Shown: positions 51,230 to 62,626, counted from the first letter of the stretch. The stretch: 64,000 bases of DNA from Thiotrichaceae bacterium (GCA_026989145.1 JALSJU010000009.1:1-64000), one strand, 5' to 3'. The notes: a model not told the origin generated them from the sequence alone. Made by a program: numbers and translations.

Positions 51230-54200
51230 TTAGCCAATATCTTGTAATTTATAGACAACTTCATCTTCATTATGCATTAAAGCCTGACATAATGCCCAAG
51301 CTCCAGTAATTGTCGTCGTGTAAGCGACTTTACCGCGTAACGCGACCCGACGAATTTCCGATGAATCTTCAATTGCGCTTTTACCTTCGGTGGTATTGAC
51401 AATAAAATCAACTTGGCTATTTTTAAGTAAATCAACAATATGTGGCCGGCCTTCACGGACTTTATTAACTACCTCACAATTAAAACCAGCTGACTCTAAT
51501 GTGCGTGCAGTACCACGTGTTGCTATCAAGGTGAATTTTAGGTTTGTTAGTAGTTTAGCTACATCGATTACCGCTTTTCTATCGGCCTCTCGTACGCTGA
51601 TAAACGCGGTACCACCAATTTTAGGAAAATCAACACTCGCACCTTGTTGTGATTTTCCATATGCCTCGGCAAAGGTTTTGCCAACACCCATAACTTCACC
51701 CGTCGATTTCATCTCGGGGCCTAAAATTGGATCAACTGCAGGAAATTTAATAAACGGGAATACCGCTTCTTTGACAAAGAACAGCTCGGGAATTATTTCT
51801 TTTGTCATCCCCTGCTCTTTTAATGACTGTCCCGCCATACATCTAGCAGCAACCTTTGCTAATTGTCGACCTGTGGCTTTTGATACATAGGGTACAGTTC
51901 GTGATGCTCGTGGATTAACTTCTAGTACATAGATAGTTTGCTTACCCGCATCATCCGTTTGAATTGCAAATTGCACATTCATCAAGCCAATCACATTTAA
52001 CGCTAATGCCATCGCTCGTGTTTGCTCACGCATATCATCTTGGATTTCGGTACTTAAAGAGTATGGTGGTAATGAACAGGCTGAATCACCAGAATGTACA
52101 CCGGCCTGTTCGATATGCTGCATAATACCGCCAATTAAAACATCAGTACCATCACAAATTGCATCCACGTCAACTTCTATCGCATCATCTAAAAAACGAT
52201 CAAGTAAAACAGGGGAATCATTAGATACTTTAACGGCATCACGCATATAGACACGCAAGTCTTCTTCGCTATGAACGATTTCCATTGCTCGCCCACCAAG
52301 AACATAAGAGGGACGTACAACTAAGGGGTAACCAACTTCTTCGGCTAAACGAACACCTTCTTCAATATTTCTCGCGGTACGGTTTGGCGGTTGTTTTAAA
52401 CCCAGTTTTTCTATAAGTTGCTGGAAACGTTCACGATCTTCAGCTAAGTCAATCGCATCAGGGCTAGTACCGATAATCGGCGCACCTGCAGCTTCCAGTT
52501 CATCGGCGAGTTTAAGCGGTGTTTGTCCGCCATATTGAACTATAAGCCCTTTGGGTTTTTCTATATCGACAATATCTAACACATTTTCTAAAGTCAGTGG
52601 TTCAAAATATAATCTATCAGAGGTGTCGTAATCAGTAGATACCGTTTCAGGGTTGCAGTTAACCATGATGGTTTCATAACCATCATCACGTAACGAAAGC
52701 GCAGCATGAACACAGCAGTAGTCAAACTCAATCCCTTGCCCGACTCGGTTTGGACCTCCACCGAGAATAATTATTTTATCTTTATCACTAGGATTTGATT
52801 CGCATTCTTCATCGTAGCTGGAATACATGTAGGCAGTATCTGTTGAAAACTCTGCTGCACAGGTATCAACACGTTTATAGACTGGTGTTACACCTAAATC
52901 ATGACGATGTTTACGAATGACCTTTTCTTTTGTGTCTAACAATCTTGCTAAACGTCGATCAGAAAAGCCTTTGCGTTTCAAATCAAACATTTCATCTTTT
53001 GATAAGCTGTTAGGTAAGCTACCCTTAAGCTTATTTTCCATGAGAATTAATTCTTCAATTTGGCTAAGGAACCAGGGGTCAATTGCGGTTAAATCGAATA
53101 AGTCTTGTTGCGACATACCAAAGCGGAAACCATCTGCTACATATAAGATACGCTCTGGTCCGACTTCGGTTAGCTCTTGACGTAGAATATCTTTGGCATT
53201 ATCGGTGTTTAAATCAACCCGTTCATCCAAACCATCAATATCAATCTCTAGCCCGCGTAACGCCTTTTGGAAAGACTCTTGAAAGGTGCGACCCATTGCC
53301 ATGACTTCACCAACAGATTTCATCTGCGTAGTTAGACGAGCGTCTGCTTGAGGGAATTTTTCAAAGGTGAAGCGTGGAATTTTAGTAACCACGTAGTCTA
53401 TTGATGGCTCAAAAGATGCAGGTGTTGCACCACCTGTTATGTCGTTTTGTAGTTCATCTAACGTATATCCTATTGCCAATTTTGCTGCAATTTTTGCAAT
53501 CGGAAAACCAGTGGCTTTTGATGCTAAAGCTGATGAGCGAGATACACGCGGATTCATTTCAATAATGACCATGCGCCCATCTTTCGGATTTATTGAGAAC
53601 TGGACATTGGAGCCTCCCGTTTCGACGCCAATTTTTCTCAATACTGCTAAGGAGGCATTACGAAGAATTTGATATTCTTTATCGGTGAGTGTCTGCGCGG
53701 GAGCAACAGTAATTGAGTCTCCAGTATGAATCCCCATTGGGTCAAGGTTTTCAATCGCACAGATGATGATACAGTTATCAGCTTGATCACGTACCACTTC
53801 CATCTCATACTCTTTCCAGCCTAATAGAGATTCTTCAAGGAGTACTTCGGTAGTTGGTGAGAAATCTAAGCCTCGTGCAACGATTTCCTCAAACTCATCC
53901 ATATTGTAAGCAATACCGCCACCAGAGCCCCCCATCGTGAACGATGGACGACAAATAGTAGGAAAGCCTAAACCTTTTTGTACTTGGCGTGCTTCTTCCA
54001 TACTGTGAGCAACGCCTGAACGTGCTGAACTTAGGCCGATTTCTTCCATAGCCACGCGAAACTTTTCACGGTCTTCGGCCATGTCAATAGCTTCTTTTTT
54101 AGCACCTATCATTTCGATGCCATATTTTTCTAAAACACCTTCACGATCAAGGTCAAGCGCACAATTGAGCGCTGTTTGCCCACCCATTGTAGGAAGTAAA

Positions 54201-54454
54201 ACATCAGGACGTTCTTTTTCAATAATAGTTGCAACAGTCTGCCAACGTATTGGCTCAATATAGGTTGCATCTGCCATTTCTGGGTCTGTCATGATGGTGG
54301 CAGGATTGGAGTTAACAAGAATTACTCGATAACCTTCCTCACGCAATGCTTTACAAGCTTGCGCCCCCGAATAATCAAACTCACAGGCTTGACCAATCAC
54401 AATCGGTCCAGCGCCAATTATCAAAATACTTTTTATATCGGTACGTTTAGGCAT
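51230..54454 (-). CDS. carB: Carbamoyl-phosphate synthase large subunit
   Basis: [41 protein letters not shown]; full length 1074 aa. Confidence 0.99.
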   Translation of the reverse strand: MPKRTDIKSILIIGAGPIVIGQACEFDYSGAQACKALREEGYRVILVNSNPATIMTDPEMADATYIEPIRWQTVATIIEKERPDVLLPTMGGQTALNCALDLDREGVLEKYGIEMIGAKKEAIDMAEDREKFRVAMEEIGLSSARSGVAHSMEEARQVQKGLGFPTICRPSFTMGGSGGGIAYNMDEFEEIVARGLDFSPTTEVLLEESLLGWKEYEMEVVRDQADNCIIICAIENLDPMGIHTGDSITVAPAQTLTDKEYQILRNASLAVLRKIGVETGGSNVQFSINPKDGRMVIIEMNPRVSRSSALASKATGFPIAKIAAKLAIGYTLDELQNDITGGATPASFEPSIDYVVTKIPRFTFEKFPQADARLTTQMKSVGEVMAMGRTFQESFQKALRGLEIDIDGLDERVDLNTDNAKDILRQELTEVGPERILYVADGFRFGMSQQDLFDLTAIDPWFLSQIEELILMENKLKGSLPNSLSKDEMFDLKRKGFSDRRLARLLDTKEKVIRKHRHDLGVTPVYKRVDTCAAEFSTDTAYMYSSYDEECESNPSDKDKIIILGGGPNRVGQGIEFDYCCVHAALSLRDDGYETIMVNCNPETVSTDYDTSDRLYFEPLTLENVLDIVDIEKPKGLIVQYGGQTPLKLADELEAAGAPIIGTSPDAIDLAEDRERFQQLIEKLGLKQPPNRTARNIEEGVRLAEEVGYPLVVRPSYVLGGRAMEIVHSEEDLRVYMRDAVKVSNDSPVLLDRFLDDAIEVDVDAICDGTDVLIGGIMQHIEQAGVHSGDSACSLPPYSLSTEIQDDMREQTRAMALALNVIGLMNVQFAIQTDDAGKQTIYVLEVNPRASRTVPYVSKATGRQLAKVAARCMAGQSLKEQGMTKEIIPELFFVKEAVFPFIKFPAVDPILGPEMKSTGEVMGVGKTFAEAYGKSQQGASVDFPKIGGTAFISVREADRKAVIDVAKLLTNLKFTLIATRGTARTLESAGFNCEVVNKVREGRPHIVDLLKNSQVDFIVNTTEGKSAIEDSSEIRRVALRGKVAYTTTITGAWALCQALMHNEDEVVYKLQDIG

Positions 54455-55626
54455 TATTTTGTCTCCAGACTAGTAGACTTCACGGGCGAGTATAAAGACA
54501 TGAGCTCAATAAAATCATCAAATATAGGAGCAATATCATGTGGGCCGGGACTAGCTTCAGGATGACCTTGAAAGCCATAGGCAGGTACATCAGTGCGCTT
54601 AATGCCTTGTAAACTATTATCAAATAGAGACTTATGAGTTAATATTAAATTATCAGGCAAAGTGTTTTCATCAACAGAAAAGCCATGGTTTTGGCTGGTA
54701 ATCATGACGCGCTTTGTATTTAAATCTTGTACAGGGTGGTTTGCCCCGTGATGGCCAAATTTCATTTTTAAGGTTGATGCACCACTGGCTAAGGCTAATA
54801 ATTGATGTCCAAGACATATACCAAAAATAGGTACTTTTTTATCCAAGACCTCTTGTATTGCTTGAATCGCATAATCACAAGGCTCTGGGTCACCCGGACC
54901 GTTGGATAAAAAGACCCCATCAGGGTTCATTTTTAATACATCGGATGCCGGCGTTTGCGCAGGCACAACCGTAACGCGACAGCCGCGGTCTACCATCATT
55001 CGTAGGATATTTTTCTTTATTCCAAAATCATAGGCAACGACATGAAACTTTGTGTCTTCGGGGGTTAAACTCGCATGCTCGTCGGTAATTAAATCCCAAG
55101 TATGTTCCTTCCATGTATATGCTTTTTTTGTGCTTACTACTTTGGCTAAATCCATGCCTTTTAAACCAGGAAATCTCATCAAATCGTTTTTAGCCAATTC
55201 TATGGTTGAGTTTTCAACTATGCCTGCAAAGATACAACCACGTTGAGCCCCTTTTTCACGTAAAATTCTTGTTAATCGGCGGGTATCAATATCGGAAATG
55301 GCTACCACTTTCTTCCTATTTAAATAGTCCGATAAAGATTCTTCTGAACGCCAGTTACTTAATAAACTAGGAACATCTTTAACGACAAGGCCTGCGGCAA
55401 AAATAGAATCTGATTCTTCATCATTTTGATTTATTCCAGTACTACCAATATGGGGGTATGTTAAAGTGATAATTTGTTGGGCGTAAGAAGGGTCAGTGAG
55501 AATTTCTTGATAACCCGTCAGTGATGTATTAAAAACAACTTCGCCAACACTGATGCCTTTATATCCAATAGATTGGCCATAGAAGATGCTGCCATCTTCA
55601 AGAACTAAGATTGCGCTGTTTTTCAA
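54454..55626 (-). CDS. carA: Carbamoyl-phosphate synthase small subunit
   Basis: [37 protein letters not shown]. Confidence 0.98.
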   Translation of the reverse strand: MKNSAILVLEDGSIFYGQSIGYKGISVGEVVFNTSLTGYQEILTDPSYAQQIITLTYPHIGSTGINQNDEESDSIFAAGLVVKDVPSLLSNWRSEESLSDYLNRKKVVAISDIDTRRLTRILREKGAQRGCIFAGIVENSTIELAKNDLMRFPGLKGMDLAKVVSTKKAYTWKEHTWDLITDEHASLTPEDTKFHVVAYDFGIKKNILRMMVDRGCRVTVVPAQTPASDVLKMNPDGVFLSNGPGDPEPCDYAIQAIQEVLDKKVPIFGICLGHQLLALASGASTLKMKFGHHGANHPVQDLNTKRVMITSQNHGFSVDENTLPDNLILTHKSLFDNSLQGIKRTDVPAYGFQGHPEASPGPHDIAPIFDDFIELMSLYSPVKSTSLETK

Positions 55627-55784
55627 GCTAAAACTCCCTTATAACTTTGAAAACCATTATGGTAATGGCTGGGGGGTCAAAAGTATTCTTACACACACAA
55701 ACAATGATCTAAACTATTTTCTAGTTAACAATCATTTATGAATACTAATCACTGGTAATTCCGAAATGGTTTAATGTTAAGTGT

Positions 55785-55866
55785 TTAAGGAAACCCTAAT
55801 AAGATCCATTATTTTAGCGTGCCATATCTGCCGCTATCTTTTAATCGACTTAATCAGGGTTTCCTT
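55785..55866. repeat. Element family B, copy 2 (~80 bp inverted repeat)
   Basis: ttaaggaaaccctaataag ... cttaatcagggtttccttgaa. Confidence 0.7.
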
Positions 55867-55870
55867 GAAA

Positions 55871-56157
55871 GAAGCTCTGAACAACCTAGTTGGATTCTGC
55901 GAATTTACAAGGCATCAAGCCCTAGGCGCATTTTTTGAAATCGATACGCCAGTGACATGCTGCAACAACCTCCGCAAAAAATTACAATTACGGAATAGAT
56001 GTCTTTAAGCTCGCTACCTATTATCTTGCACGGCTTAGTCAGGTTTCAAACGTCTTCGTTATTGATTTTAACCATAGATAATGACTATGCTTAAAAACAA
56101 TGCCTTGAACTTGAAAACTTGGCGTTGCCAGAATCAGCTAGGTTATTCAGAGGTTCC
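55871..56157 (-). mobile_element. MITE-like intergenic element family A, copy 3 (inverted, ~287 bp)
   Basis: gaagctctgaacaacctagttggattctgcgaatttacaaggcatcaa...gcatagt-like/cgttattgatttt...cttgaaaacttggcgttgccagaatcagctaggttattcagaggttcc; reverse complement matches copies 1 and 2. Confidence 0.8.
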
Positions 56158-56250
56158 CAAAGCTAGATTAAAAACCATTTTTACTGAACGAGTGTATTCT
56201 ACTCGAAAAAAGAAGCGAGTGTCTATCAAGGAAACAGGGATTATTAACTT

Positions 56251-56865
56251 TTAATGATTTAAATTTTGTATTTGCTTTTCAAGTTCCTTTAAAAGCTTGT
56301 CTCTCTTTTTTGGAAGTACTTTATTTGCCCTGAGTGTATCTTTTAATTTATTGTCTAACTTCTCTAAAACAACGTCTAAAGCTTGTGATTCTTCTTTTAA
56401 AGTGATTAGTTTTGTATTTAAGGCTTGGTTTGCAGAATCAACTTGAGTAACTTTATGTTTAAAACTTGCTAAATTTGCTTGGCTAGTTCTTAGAAAAAGG
56501 TCTTTTTCAATTTCTGCCATTAAGTTATCTGAAATTTCAAACAAAGTATTTTCTGAAGTTTTTTTGGCGTCTAACGTAATTGCTAAATTCTTTGCTAAAA
56601 CAGTTTGTTGAAGATTATTACTGCTAACAGTATCTGGCATAGTTAAGGTTTTTATTACTGTTTTATCTTTTTGTTGAGTGTTTAGACGAGTGGATTGCTT
56701 GTTTTTAGTTTTAGAAAACATCTCACCCACAGAATTAGGTACGTATTGTGATAATTCTGTCGAAGAATCTTTTGAAAAAAGACCTAATGCAAAAGCAAGC
56801 ACACCTAATAAAACCATCAGAGAAATTAGTAAAATTTTATTCATGTTTATTCCATTTATCAACAA
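56251..56865 (-). CDS. Hypothetical membrane-anchored coiled-coil protein
   Basis: N-terminal TM (KILLISLMVLLGVLAFALGLF); Lys/Leu/Gln-rich C-terminus. Confidence 0.7.
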   Translation of the reverse strand: MLINGINMNKILLISLMVLLGVLAFALGLFSKDSSTELSQYVPNSVGEMFSKTKNKQSTRLNTQQKDKTVIKTLTMPDTVSSNNLQQTVLAKNLAITLDAKKTSENTLFEISDNLMAEIEKDLFLRTSQANLASFKHKVTQVDSANQALNTKLITLKEESQALDVVLEKLDNKLKDTLRANKVLPKKRDKLLKELEKQIQNLNH

Positions 56866-56877
56866 GCGTTAAATTGC

Positions 56878-57333
56878 TTATTTCCTAAAAACAGCTTCCC
56901 ACCAACGACGCCTATTCTTTGTTTGTTTTGCTTGATTTGATAATTCTTCTGGCATCATCTTGGTAAATATCCAAGAAGGAAGTGGCCCTTGAGTTGCAAT
57001 ACTGCAAGATGTGCCTAAATTATTAGGATCAAATACTTTAATTAATCGTGGTTCTTTGAAGCTATCAGTGTAAACAACACCACAGTATTCTTCGTCATGC
57101 TCCCGACGAAGTAGCTTATTTAACTCATCAACGTAGGTATTTACACTTCCCCCAATTGTTTTGTGAGTTGGTAATGCCTCGCCTACCGCATAAATATACC
57201 AGCCCTGATTACTGTCACTTTTTACGACTTGCCATAATTCTTCTAATTGGCTCCATCGAAGAACACCATAGAACTTTCCATTAAAAGCGGTCAAAAAATC
57301 ACTATTTTGGTAATTAAGGCTGTTATTTATCAT
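56878..57333 (-). CDS. Conserved hypothetical protein
   Basis: 151 aa ORF: KFYGVLRWSQLEELWQVVKSDSNQGWYIYAVGEALP; compact gene context. Confidence 0.75.
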   Translation of the reverse strand: MINNSLNYQNSDFLTAFNGKFYGVLRWSQLEELWQVVKSDSNQGWYIYAVGEALPTHKTIGGSVNTYVDELNKLLRREHDEEYCGVVYTDSFKEPRLIKVFDPNNLGTSCSIATQGPLPSWIFTKMMPEELSNQAKQTKNRRRWWEAVFRK

Positions 57334-57712
57334 ATTCTATTATTTCCAATGTATTACCATCTGGATCTCGACAAAACAACGCAGTACGACCCGATTGGCT
57401 TTTTGTGTAGATGGTTTCTGATTTTTTTAACTTATCTTCTATACGAGCTAAGTCTTCCGTGATAAAAGCCGTATGTCTATCGCGCCCACCATGAATAGGG
57501 CGATGAATAGAGTCAGGGTTATCTATTTGTAATAAATGAATTTGCTGTTGGTCATTAATATCCAACCAAGCTCCATTAAATTTCATATCTGGTCGGGCTA
57601 AGTTAACTTTCAAGCCTAACACCTTACAATAAAAAACCAACGACTTGTCTAGGTCAGAGACAATCATACTAACGTGATGGATTGCTTTAAAAGTAGCCAT
57701 GGCTTTACTCAA
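57323..57712 (-). CDS. VOC family (glyoxalase/bleomycin resistance-like) protein
   Basis: IHHVSMIVSDLDKSLVFYCKVLGLKV, FCRDPDGNTLEIIEYD. Confidence 0.9.
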   Translation of the reverse strand: MSKAMATFKAIHHVSMIVSDLDKSLVFYCKVLGLKVNLARPDMKFNGAWLDINDQQQIHLLQIDNPDSIHRPIHGGRDRHTAFITEDLARIEDKLKKSETIYTKSQSGRTALFCRDPDGNTLEIIEYDK

Positions 57713-58457
57713 ATAAGTATTTAATTAGTCCAGCAGATGATACAACAATGAGTGAGACACCTAAATAGCGGTGAAACGTTGTACTCTCTGTTTGCAAGAG
57801 GTAATCGTGTGCCTTCAAACCAATAAAATGGCCAATCGCTACAAAAGGCAATAATGCCAAGCTAAATTGCCATTGAAGCTCAACATCGTAAACAACAAAG
57901 GCTGCCATCTTAAACGTAACAAGAATAATCCATAATACAAAAAGTGTTTCACGTAATTGAATTCGGCTAACTTTTTTAGCGACCACTGCGGCAATAAGTG
58001 GTGCCCCAATTAATGAGGTGCCGCTCACATACCCTCCTAAAATCAATAAAAGCGTATCAACCCGTTTTGAATTACTGTTAATTTTATAATCTAAAACCCA
58101 AGTAACCCCATAAAATAGAGTAATGAAAAATACAGCTATCACGACCCACATACTAGGAAAACTAAATAAACCGATGAGTCCCGCTATTTTAGGGATGATA
58201 ATAACGGCCATAACACTAGAAACAACTGACCAGTTAATATTTTTTATGCGGCTTGCTAGTGTTATTGAAGTGAAGAATAACAAGTGAGTACCAATAATTG
58301 GCAAGAAAATTAGCGGCTTATCATCAACCAATAATAACAATGGCAAGCCAAGAGCAGCGCCGCCAAAACCAATGCCGGAGCGTACAAAACCAGTCCAAAT
58401 AAAAATCAACGTGATAGCAATGAGTTGACCAGTTGAGAAAGGGTTTAAAAAATTCAT
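57705..58457 (-). CDS. TSUP family (TauE/SafE) transporter
   Basis: GFVRSGIGFGGAALGLPLLLL; multiple TM segments; GGYVSGTSLIGAPLI. Confidence 0.88.
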   Translation of the reverse strand: MNFLNPFSTGQLIAITLIFIWTGFVRSGIGFGGAALGLPLLLLVDDKPLIFLPIIGTHLLFFTSITLASRIKNINWSVVSSVMAVIIIPKIAGLIGLFSFPSMWVVIAVFFITLFYGVTWVLDYKINSNSKRVDTLLLILGGYVSGTSLIGAPLIAAVVAKKVSRIQLRETLFVLWIILVTFKMAAFVVYDVELQWQFSLALLPFVAIGHFIGLKAHDYLLQTESTTFHRYLGVSLIVVSSAGLIKYLFE

Positions 58458-58575
58458 TGAGTTATAACTTCTTAAATCTAAAGGTTAACTTGATCTCTGT
58501 TGATTTGCTACCATTATAGGTAAAAATGAGGCTTTGCCTGATCCTTGGGGTGAGTAATAAATCTAAAATTATTTA

Positions 58576-59124
58576 TTGTCGAGTCGTGCAAAATTTCAAG
58601 ATAATGTTCAAACACAGAATATGAAATCTATAATTCAAACTTATACAAAACAAGCCATTGCAATAAATATTTTGTTATTAGTAGCGCTAGCAAGTCTTAT
58701 TATTGGTCTTACTGCGCCTTTATTAACACTAGAAAAAATGTATTTTTTTGAAAATACCGTTTCTTTACTTTCTACTATTAGACAGCTATTTGCAGAGGGA
58801 GAGTGGTTCCTTTTTATTATCGTTGGTCTTTTTAGTCTCTGCGTACCGCTTCTAAAAATCACCAGTTTATTACTTATTCTAAATGTAAATTACGTTAAAG
58901 GATCCTTCCTCGATAGAGCCTTATATATCATAGAAATAATTGGAAAATGGTCCATGTTAGATGTTTTTGTAGTTGCGTTATTGCTCGTCTCAGTAAAGCT
59001 TGGTGCTTTAGCAAAGGTTGAAGTTCACTACGGTCTTTATGCTTTTGCTTTGTCTGTTCTACTCACTATTGGACTCAGCTATTGGATTAATCATCTTTCA
59101 AAAGTTCGTCATCGAGTGATTTAA
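58576..59124 (+). CDS. Paraquat-inducible protein A (PqiA) family membrane protein (start likely ATG at 58621)
   Basis: SLLSTIRQLFAEGEWFLFIIVGLFSLCVPLLKI, GKWSMLDVFVVALLLVSVKLG. Confidence 0.88.
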   Translation: MSSRAKFQDNVQTQNMKSIIQTYTKQAIAINILLLVALASLIIGLTAPLLTLEKMYFFENTVSLLSTIRQLFAEGEWFLFIIVGLFSLCVPLLKITSLLLILNVNYVKGSFLDRALYIIEIIGKWSMLDVFVVALLLVSVKLGALAKVEVHYGLYAFALSVLLTIGLSYWINHLSKVRHRVI

Positions 59125-59190
59125 GGAACATCTGAACTCTGGCAACGCCAAGTTTCAAGTTTGAGGCATTGATTTTAAGCATAGTCATTC
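59125..59190 (+). repeat. Truncated/internally deleted copy of element family A
   Basis: ggaacatctgaactctggcaacgccaagtttcaagtttgaggcattgattttaagcatagtcattctgta vs copy 1 ggaatctctgaac...ctggcaacgccaagttttcaagttcgagacattgattttaagcatagttattcta. Confidence 0.8.
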
Positions 59191-59547
59191 TGTATTCGCT
59201 TTTAAGTCATTTGCAAGCAAAGCACTAAATATGGTTATTCAGTGATTACTTAAAGAAAACACTGATTGACTCTCGTAACATTCTGTAAGTCTCAAGAGTA
59301 GTATTGTCTAGCTAGTCATTAAAAGCTCACATGCTTTGATACTGGATATACCTTTTGTCGTATTAGTTATTTTACTGTGGTTTTCTCGTTTTCTGCTAAT
59401 TTTTTAATCATTAGGCTGTCAAAATTGCTTAAATTTACACCAATTGAAGTGGCTCTCTAGGTGTTAAATAGGATTATGATATACACTCAGATTTTTTAAA
59501 TTGAAAGTATAAAGCTACTTTAAAATGAACAGGATCATTTTATTTTC

Positions 59548-61170
59548 ATGAATAAAAGCTCTCAAATCTTATCTATTCTATTTGTTCTAGTGGCTACTAC
59601 CCTGTGGTTTGTTGGTAGTTGGTGGTATTATACCTGTCGCATTAAAAACACCTGCGAGACAAAGCTTACCATTGCAACTCAAGCTAAAAAAAATAAAGAA
59701 ACGATTATTTCTCCCTTAAAGCTTCCCGCTTCAATAGCACTTGATAATGGTGTGTCCTCCTTAAATGTCATCACTGCTAATAATAGTGATACCGATGGCG
59801 ATGGTATTAGTGATAGTAATGAATTAAGACTAAAAACTGACCTTAATAAAAAGGATAGTGACAACGACGGTATCTCTGACGATATAGAAATCGGTCTAAA
59901 TATAAAACAGCCCTTAGATACCGATAACGACGGTATCATTGATGCACTTGATGATGACGATGACAATGATGGTCTTACTACTCAAATTGAGGTTAAAGTC
60001 GGAACAAGCCCACTCCATGAGGATACAGATAATGACGGTATTGATGACCTAAAAGAAATAGGTAGTAATGCCCTTAAACCGCTGGACACGGATAACGATG
60101 GGATAATTAATGCTTTAGACAGTGACGACGATGCAGATGGGATAAAAACTGAGACTGAACTATTACTAGGAATCAACCCGCTACTAGCTGATAGTGATAG
60201 TGATGGAATAAGTGACCTGGACGAAATTGGAAAGCTTATCGAAAAACCACTTGATACAGATAAGGATGGCATAATCGATGCGCTGGACACAGAAGAGAAC
60301 TTAGATAAAGATGGAGATGGCTTAACTGACTTACTTGAGAAAAAACTTAATAGCGACCCAAATAATGTTGATTCAGATGATGATGGTATCAATGACAATG
60401 AGGAATTGGGTGATAATGAGAGCAAGCCTCTTGATACGGATAATGATGGCATCATCAATATTCTTGACCCAGATGACGATAATGATAAATTAGATACCCG
60501 ATTTGAATCAGAAATCGGCACCAACCCTCTTTCACCTGATACAGATGGGGATAGCTTAGATGATGCTAAAGAAGTGGCCGGTGGCACTGTTGGTCATCTA
60601 CCGGATACTGATAAAGATGGAAAAATAGACCCCGTAGATTCTGATGATGATAATGATGGTTTTTCCACTTTAGACGAAATAAGAAATGGTAGTAACCCCT
60701 TTGTAAATGAAAAAGATGCAATAAAGAAAACACCAATTACAGCAACGAAAAAAGCGCCAAATAAGAGTGATTTAAATCAGCTCACGTTGAAGCTAATTGG
60801 AGATAACTCAAGTAAACGCTTTAAAAATGCACGTCTAGCAGTATCGAAGAAAACCACATCAATTACGATAGATCTTCTTACACCTGAAACGAATGATTAC
60901 TTAACTCAGATTATAAAATGGTTACAAGAAAATAAACAAAACACGATTAGTCTTATTGGTCACAGCGATAGTTTTAATTCTGCTCAAGAAAACCTTGCTG
61001 ACGGTATTAACCTTGTCATGTCATTACGTGAAATACTCATTCAACAAGGTGCACCATATCAGCAAATAGATGTCGCCTCTCGAGGCTCTGCTGAGCCTTT
61101 AACCGAAAAAAATAGACAAAATGAAAAATCTAGTAATCGTCGTATTGAAATTAGCCCTATAAATTTATAA
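59548..61170 (+). CDS. OmpA-family C-terminal domain protein with thrombospondin type 3 (calcium-binding) repeats
   Basis: Repeated DTDNDGI.D..D.DDDNDG motifs; C-term GHSDSFNSAQENLADGINLVMSLREILIQQG...SRGSAEPLTEKNRQNEKSSNRRIEI. Confidence 0.9.
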   Translation: MNKSSQILSILFVLVATTLWFVGSWWYYTCRIKNTCETKLTIATQAKKNKETIISPLKLPASIALDNGVSSLNVITANNSDTDGDGISDSNELRLKTDLNKKDSDNDGISDDIEIGLNIKQPLDTDNDGIIDALDDDDDNDGLTTQIEVKVGTSPLHEDTDNDGIDDLKEIGSNALKPLDTDNDGIINALDSDDDADGIKTETELLLGINPLLADSDSDGISDLDEIGKLIEKPLDTDKDGIIDALDTEENLDKDGDGLTDLLEKKLNSDPNNVDSDDDGINDNEELGDNESKPLDTDNDGIINILDPDDDNDKLDTRFESEIGTNPLSPDTDGDSLDDAKEVAGGTVGHLPDTDKDGKIDPVDSDDDNDGFSTLDEIRNGSNPFVNEKDAIKKTPITATKKAPNKSDLNQLTLKLIGDNSSKRFKNARLAVSKKTTSITIDLLTPETNDYLTQIIKWLQENKQNTISLIGHSDSFNSAQENLADGINLVMSLREILIQQGAPYQQIDVASRGSAEPLTEKNRQNEKSSNRRIEISPINL

Positions 61171-61203
61171 TTCAAAACGATATGAAACACCAAGGAAAAC
61201 AAC

Positions 61204-62388
61204 ATGTTTGAAAATGCTGTCACACAAACTTATAACCAACAAGATGCAAGCATGGAAATACTTGTCATGCTTGCAGGGAGTTTTTTATTAGGTTCCTTAT
61301 TAGGCTGGCTCATAAATAGCTTTAAGGCTAGAAGTAGCGATATGGGCACTTCTAAGAAGAGTAATGATGGTTTGATTACGACGACAGATGCAGGAACACT
61401 TTCCAATATTACCGAAAAAACTGAATTATCAGAACCTCTAATTGGAAATACGGCAAGCAAACCCCGTGCAGTGATACCCGCCTCACCTGTACATTCAAAT
61501 TTTTCAACACCGCGTATTGATGATTTAACTAAAATTGATGGCATTACATCTAAGATACAAGAGCAGTTAAAGAAAAATGGTATATGTTCCTTTACCGACT
61601 TGCGAGATGCAAACAATGAAAGTCTAAATCTTTCCTCACTGCTGAATATTGACTCTAAGATTGTTGATACTTGGCCTCATCAAGCAAGTCTTGCAGCAAA
61701 AGGTGATTGGAAAAAATTAACAGAGTATCAAGACTTTACACGTAGAAATAGAAAGGCACACAATTCAGCTACCTTAAAAGAAAATACACTGAACGCCAAT
61801 AAAGATGATTTAAAAAAAATTGATGGTATTGGTCCAATAATAGAAGAAATACTTAATAAGCAAGGAATTTATACCTTTAAGGCATTACGAGAAACTGATC
61901 GAGATACTCTCAAAAGTTACTTAAGCAATGCTGATAAACGATTTGCAGCACATGAAACAGAATCATGGCCGCATCAAGCAGGAATGGCAGAAAAAGGTCA
62001 ATGGGAGGAATTAAAAATATACCAAGAATTTATTGATGAAGAAGATAAACTGGAGGAAGAATCATCAATAGTTTCTTTAACCACTAAACGTGCTTCAGTT
62101 AACTCACCATTTGGCAATGTAACGAATATCACGAAAGGTGATGATCTAAAAAAGATTGAAGGTATTGGCCCTAGCATTGAGGCATTACTACAACAGAACG
62201 GGTTAACAAGTTATCAATTGCTTAAGGATGCCAAAATTGAAATGTTAGTTAATATTCTACAAAATGCAGGCCCTCAATTTCGGATGCATGATCCTAAAAG
62301 TTGGCCTAAACAGGCCCAGTTAGCATTTAATGGAGAATGGAGTAAACTGACTGATTTTCAAGACTCACTCTTAAAAACGAATAAATAG
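61204..62388 (+). CDS. Membrane-anchored protein with three helix-hairpin-helix (H3TH-like, COG3743-type) repeats
   Basis: N-term TM; repeats DDLTKIDGITSKIQEQLKKNGICSF, DDLKKIDGIGPIIEEILNKQGIYTF, DDLKKIEGIGPSIEALLQQNGLTSY, each followed by SWPxQAxxAxxGxWxxLxxYQxF-like tails. Confidence 0.8.
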   Translation: MFENAVTQTYNQQDASMEILVMLAGSFLLGSLLGWLINSFKARSSDMGTSKKSNDGLITTTDAGTLSNITEKTELSEPLIGNTASKPRAVIPASPVHSNFSTPRIDDLTKIDGITSKIQEQLKKNGICSFTDLRDANNESLNLSSLLNIDSKIVDTWPHQASLAAKGDWKKLTEYQDFTRRNRKAHNSATLKENTLNANKDDLKKIDGIGPIIEEILNKQGIYTFKALRETDRDTLKSYLSNADKRFAAHETESWPHQAGMAEKGQWEELKIYQEFIDEEDKLEEESSIVSLTTKRASVNSPFGNVTNITKGDDLKKIEGIGPSIEALLQQNGLTSYQLLKDAKIEMLVNILQNAGPQFRMHDPKSWPKQAQLAFNGEWSKLTDFQDSLLKTNK

Positions 62389-62575
62389 TTACTTTTGCAA
62401 TTTGAGGATCTGGGCTTTTGAAACTAAAATTGCTTTGACGCATTTCTACTAAGGTCATTTTAAATATGTCTGTAACTTCACAGAAGTACTTTCAAAAAAT
62501 CTCACAAATACCGTGATACAGAGCTTTATCGTTTAGTTCTTGCCGAAAAACAACAAAATACGTTATCATCAAGCT

Positions 62576-62626
62576 ATGAATATTCTGTTTAAAAACATCG
62601 TTTGGCTTTGGTTGCTCTGGATATAG
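62576..62626 (+). CDS. trpL: Putative trp leader peptide MNILFKNIVWLWLLWI
   Basis: 16-codon ORF with 3 Trp codons within 6 residues, ~70 nt upstream of trpE; followed by a short hairpin gccttttgaaaaaaaggc. Confidence 0.5.
   Translation: MNILFKNIVWLWLLWI

Noticed and set aside
51390-51890. 166-aa ORF antisense to carB
   Set aside because: Shadow ORF within full-length conserved carB.
55781-56008. 75-aa ORF MFKETLIRSIILACHICRYLL...
   Set aside because: Lies entirely across family B and A palindromic elements; no equivalent intact ORF in the other family A copies.
59982-60587. 201-aa Ser-rich antisense ORF inside the TSP3-repeat gene
   Set aside because: Frame shadow of the Asp-rich repeats on the opposite strand (Asp codons read as Ser/Ile/Val); no independent evidence.
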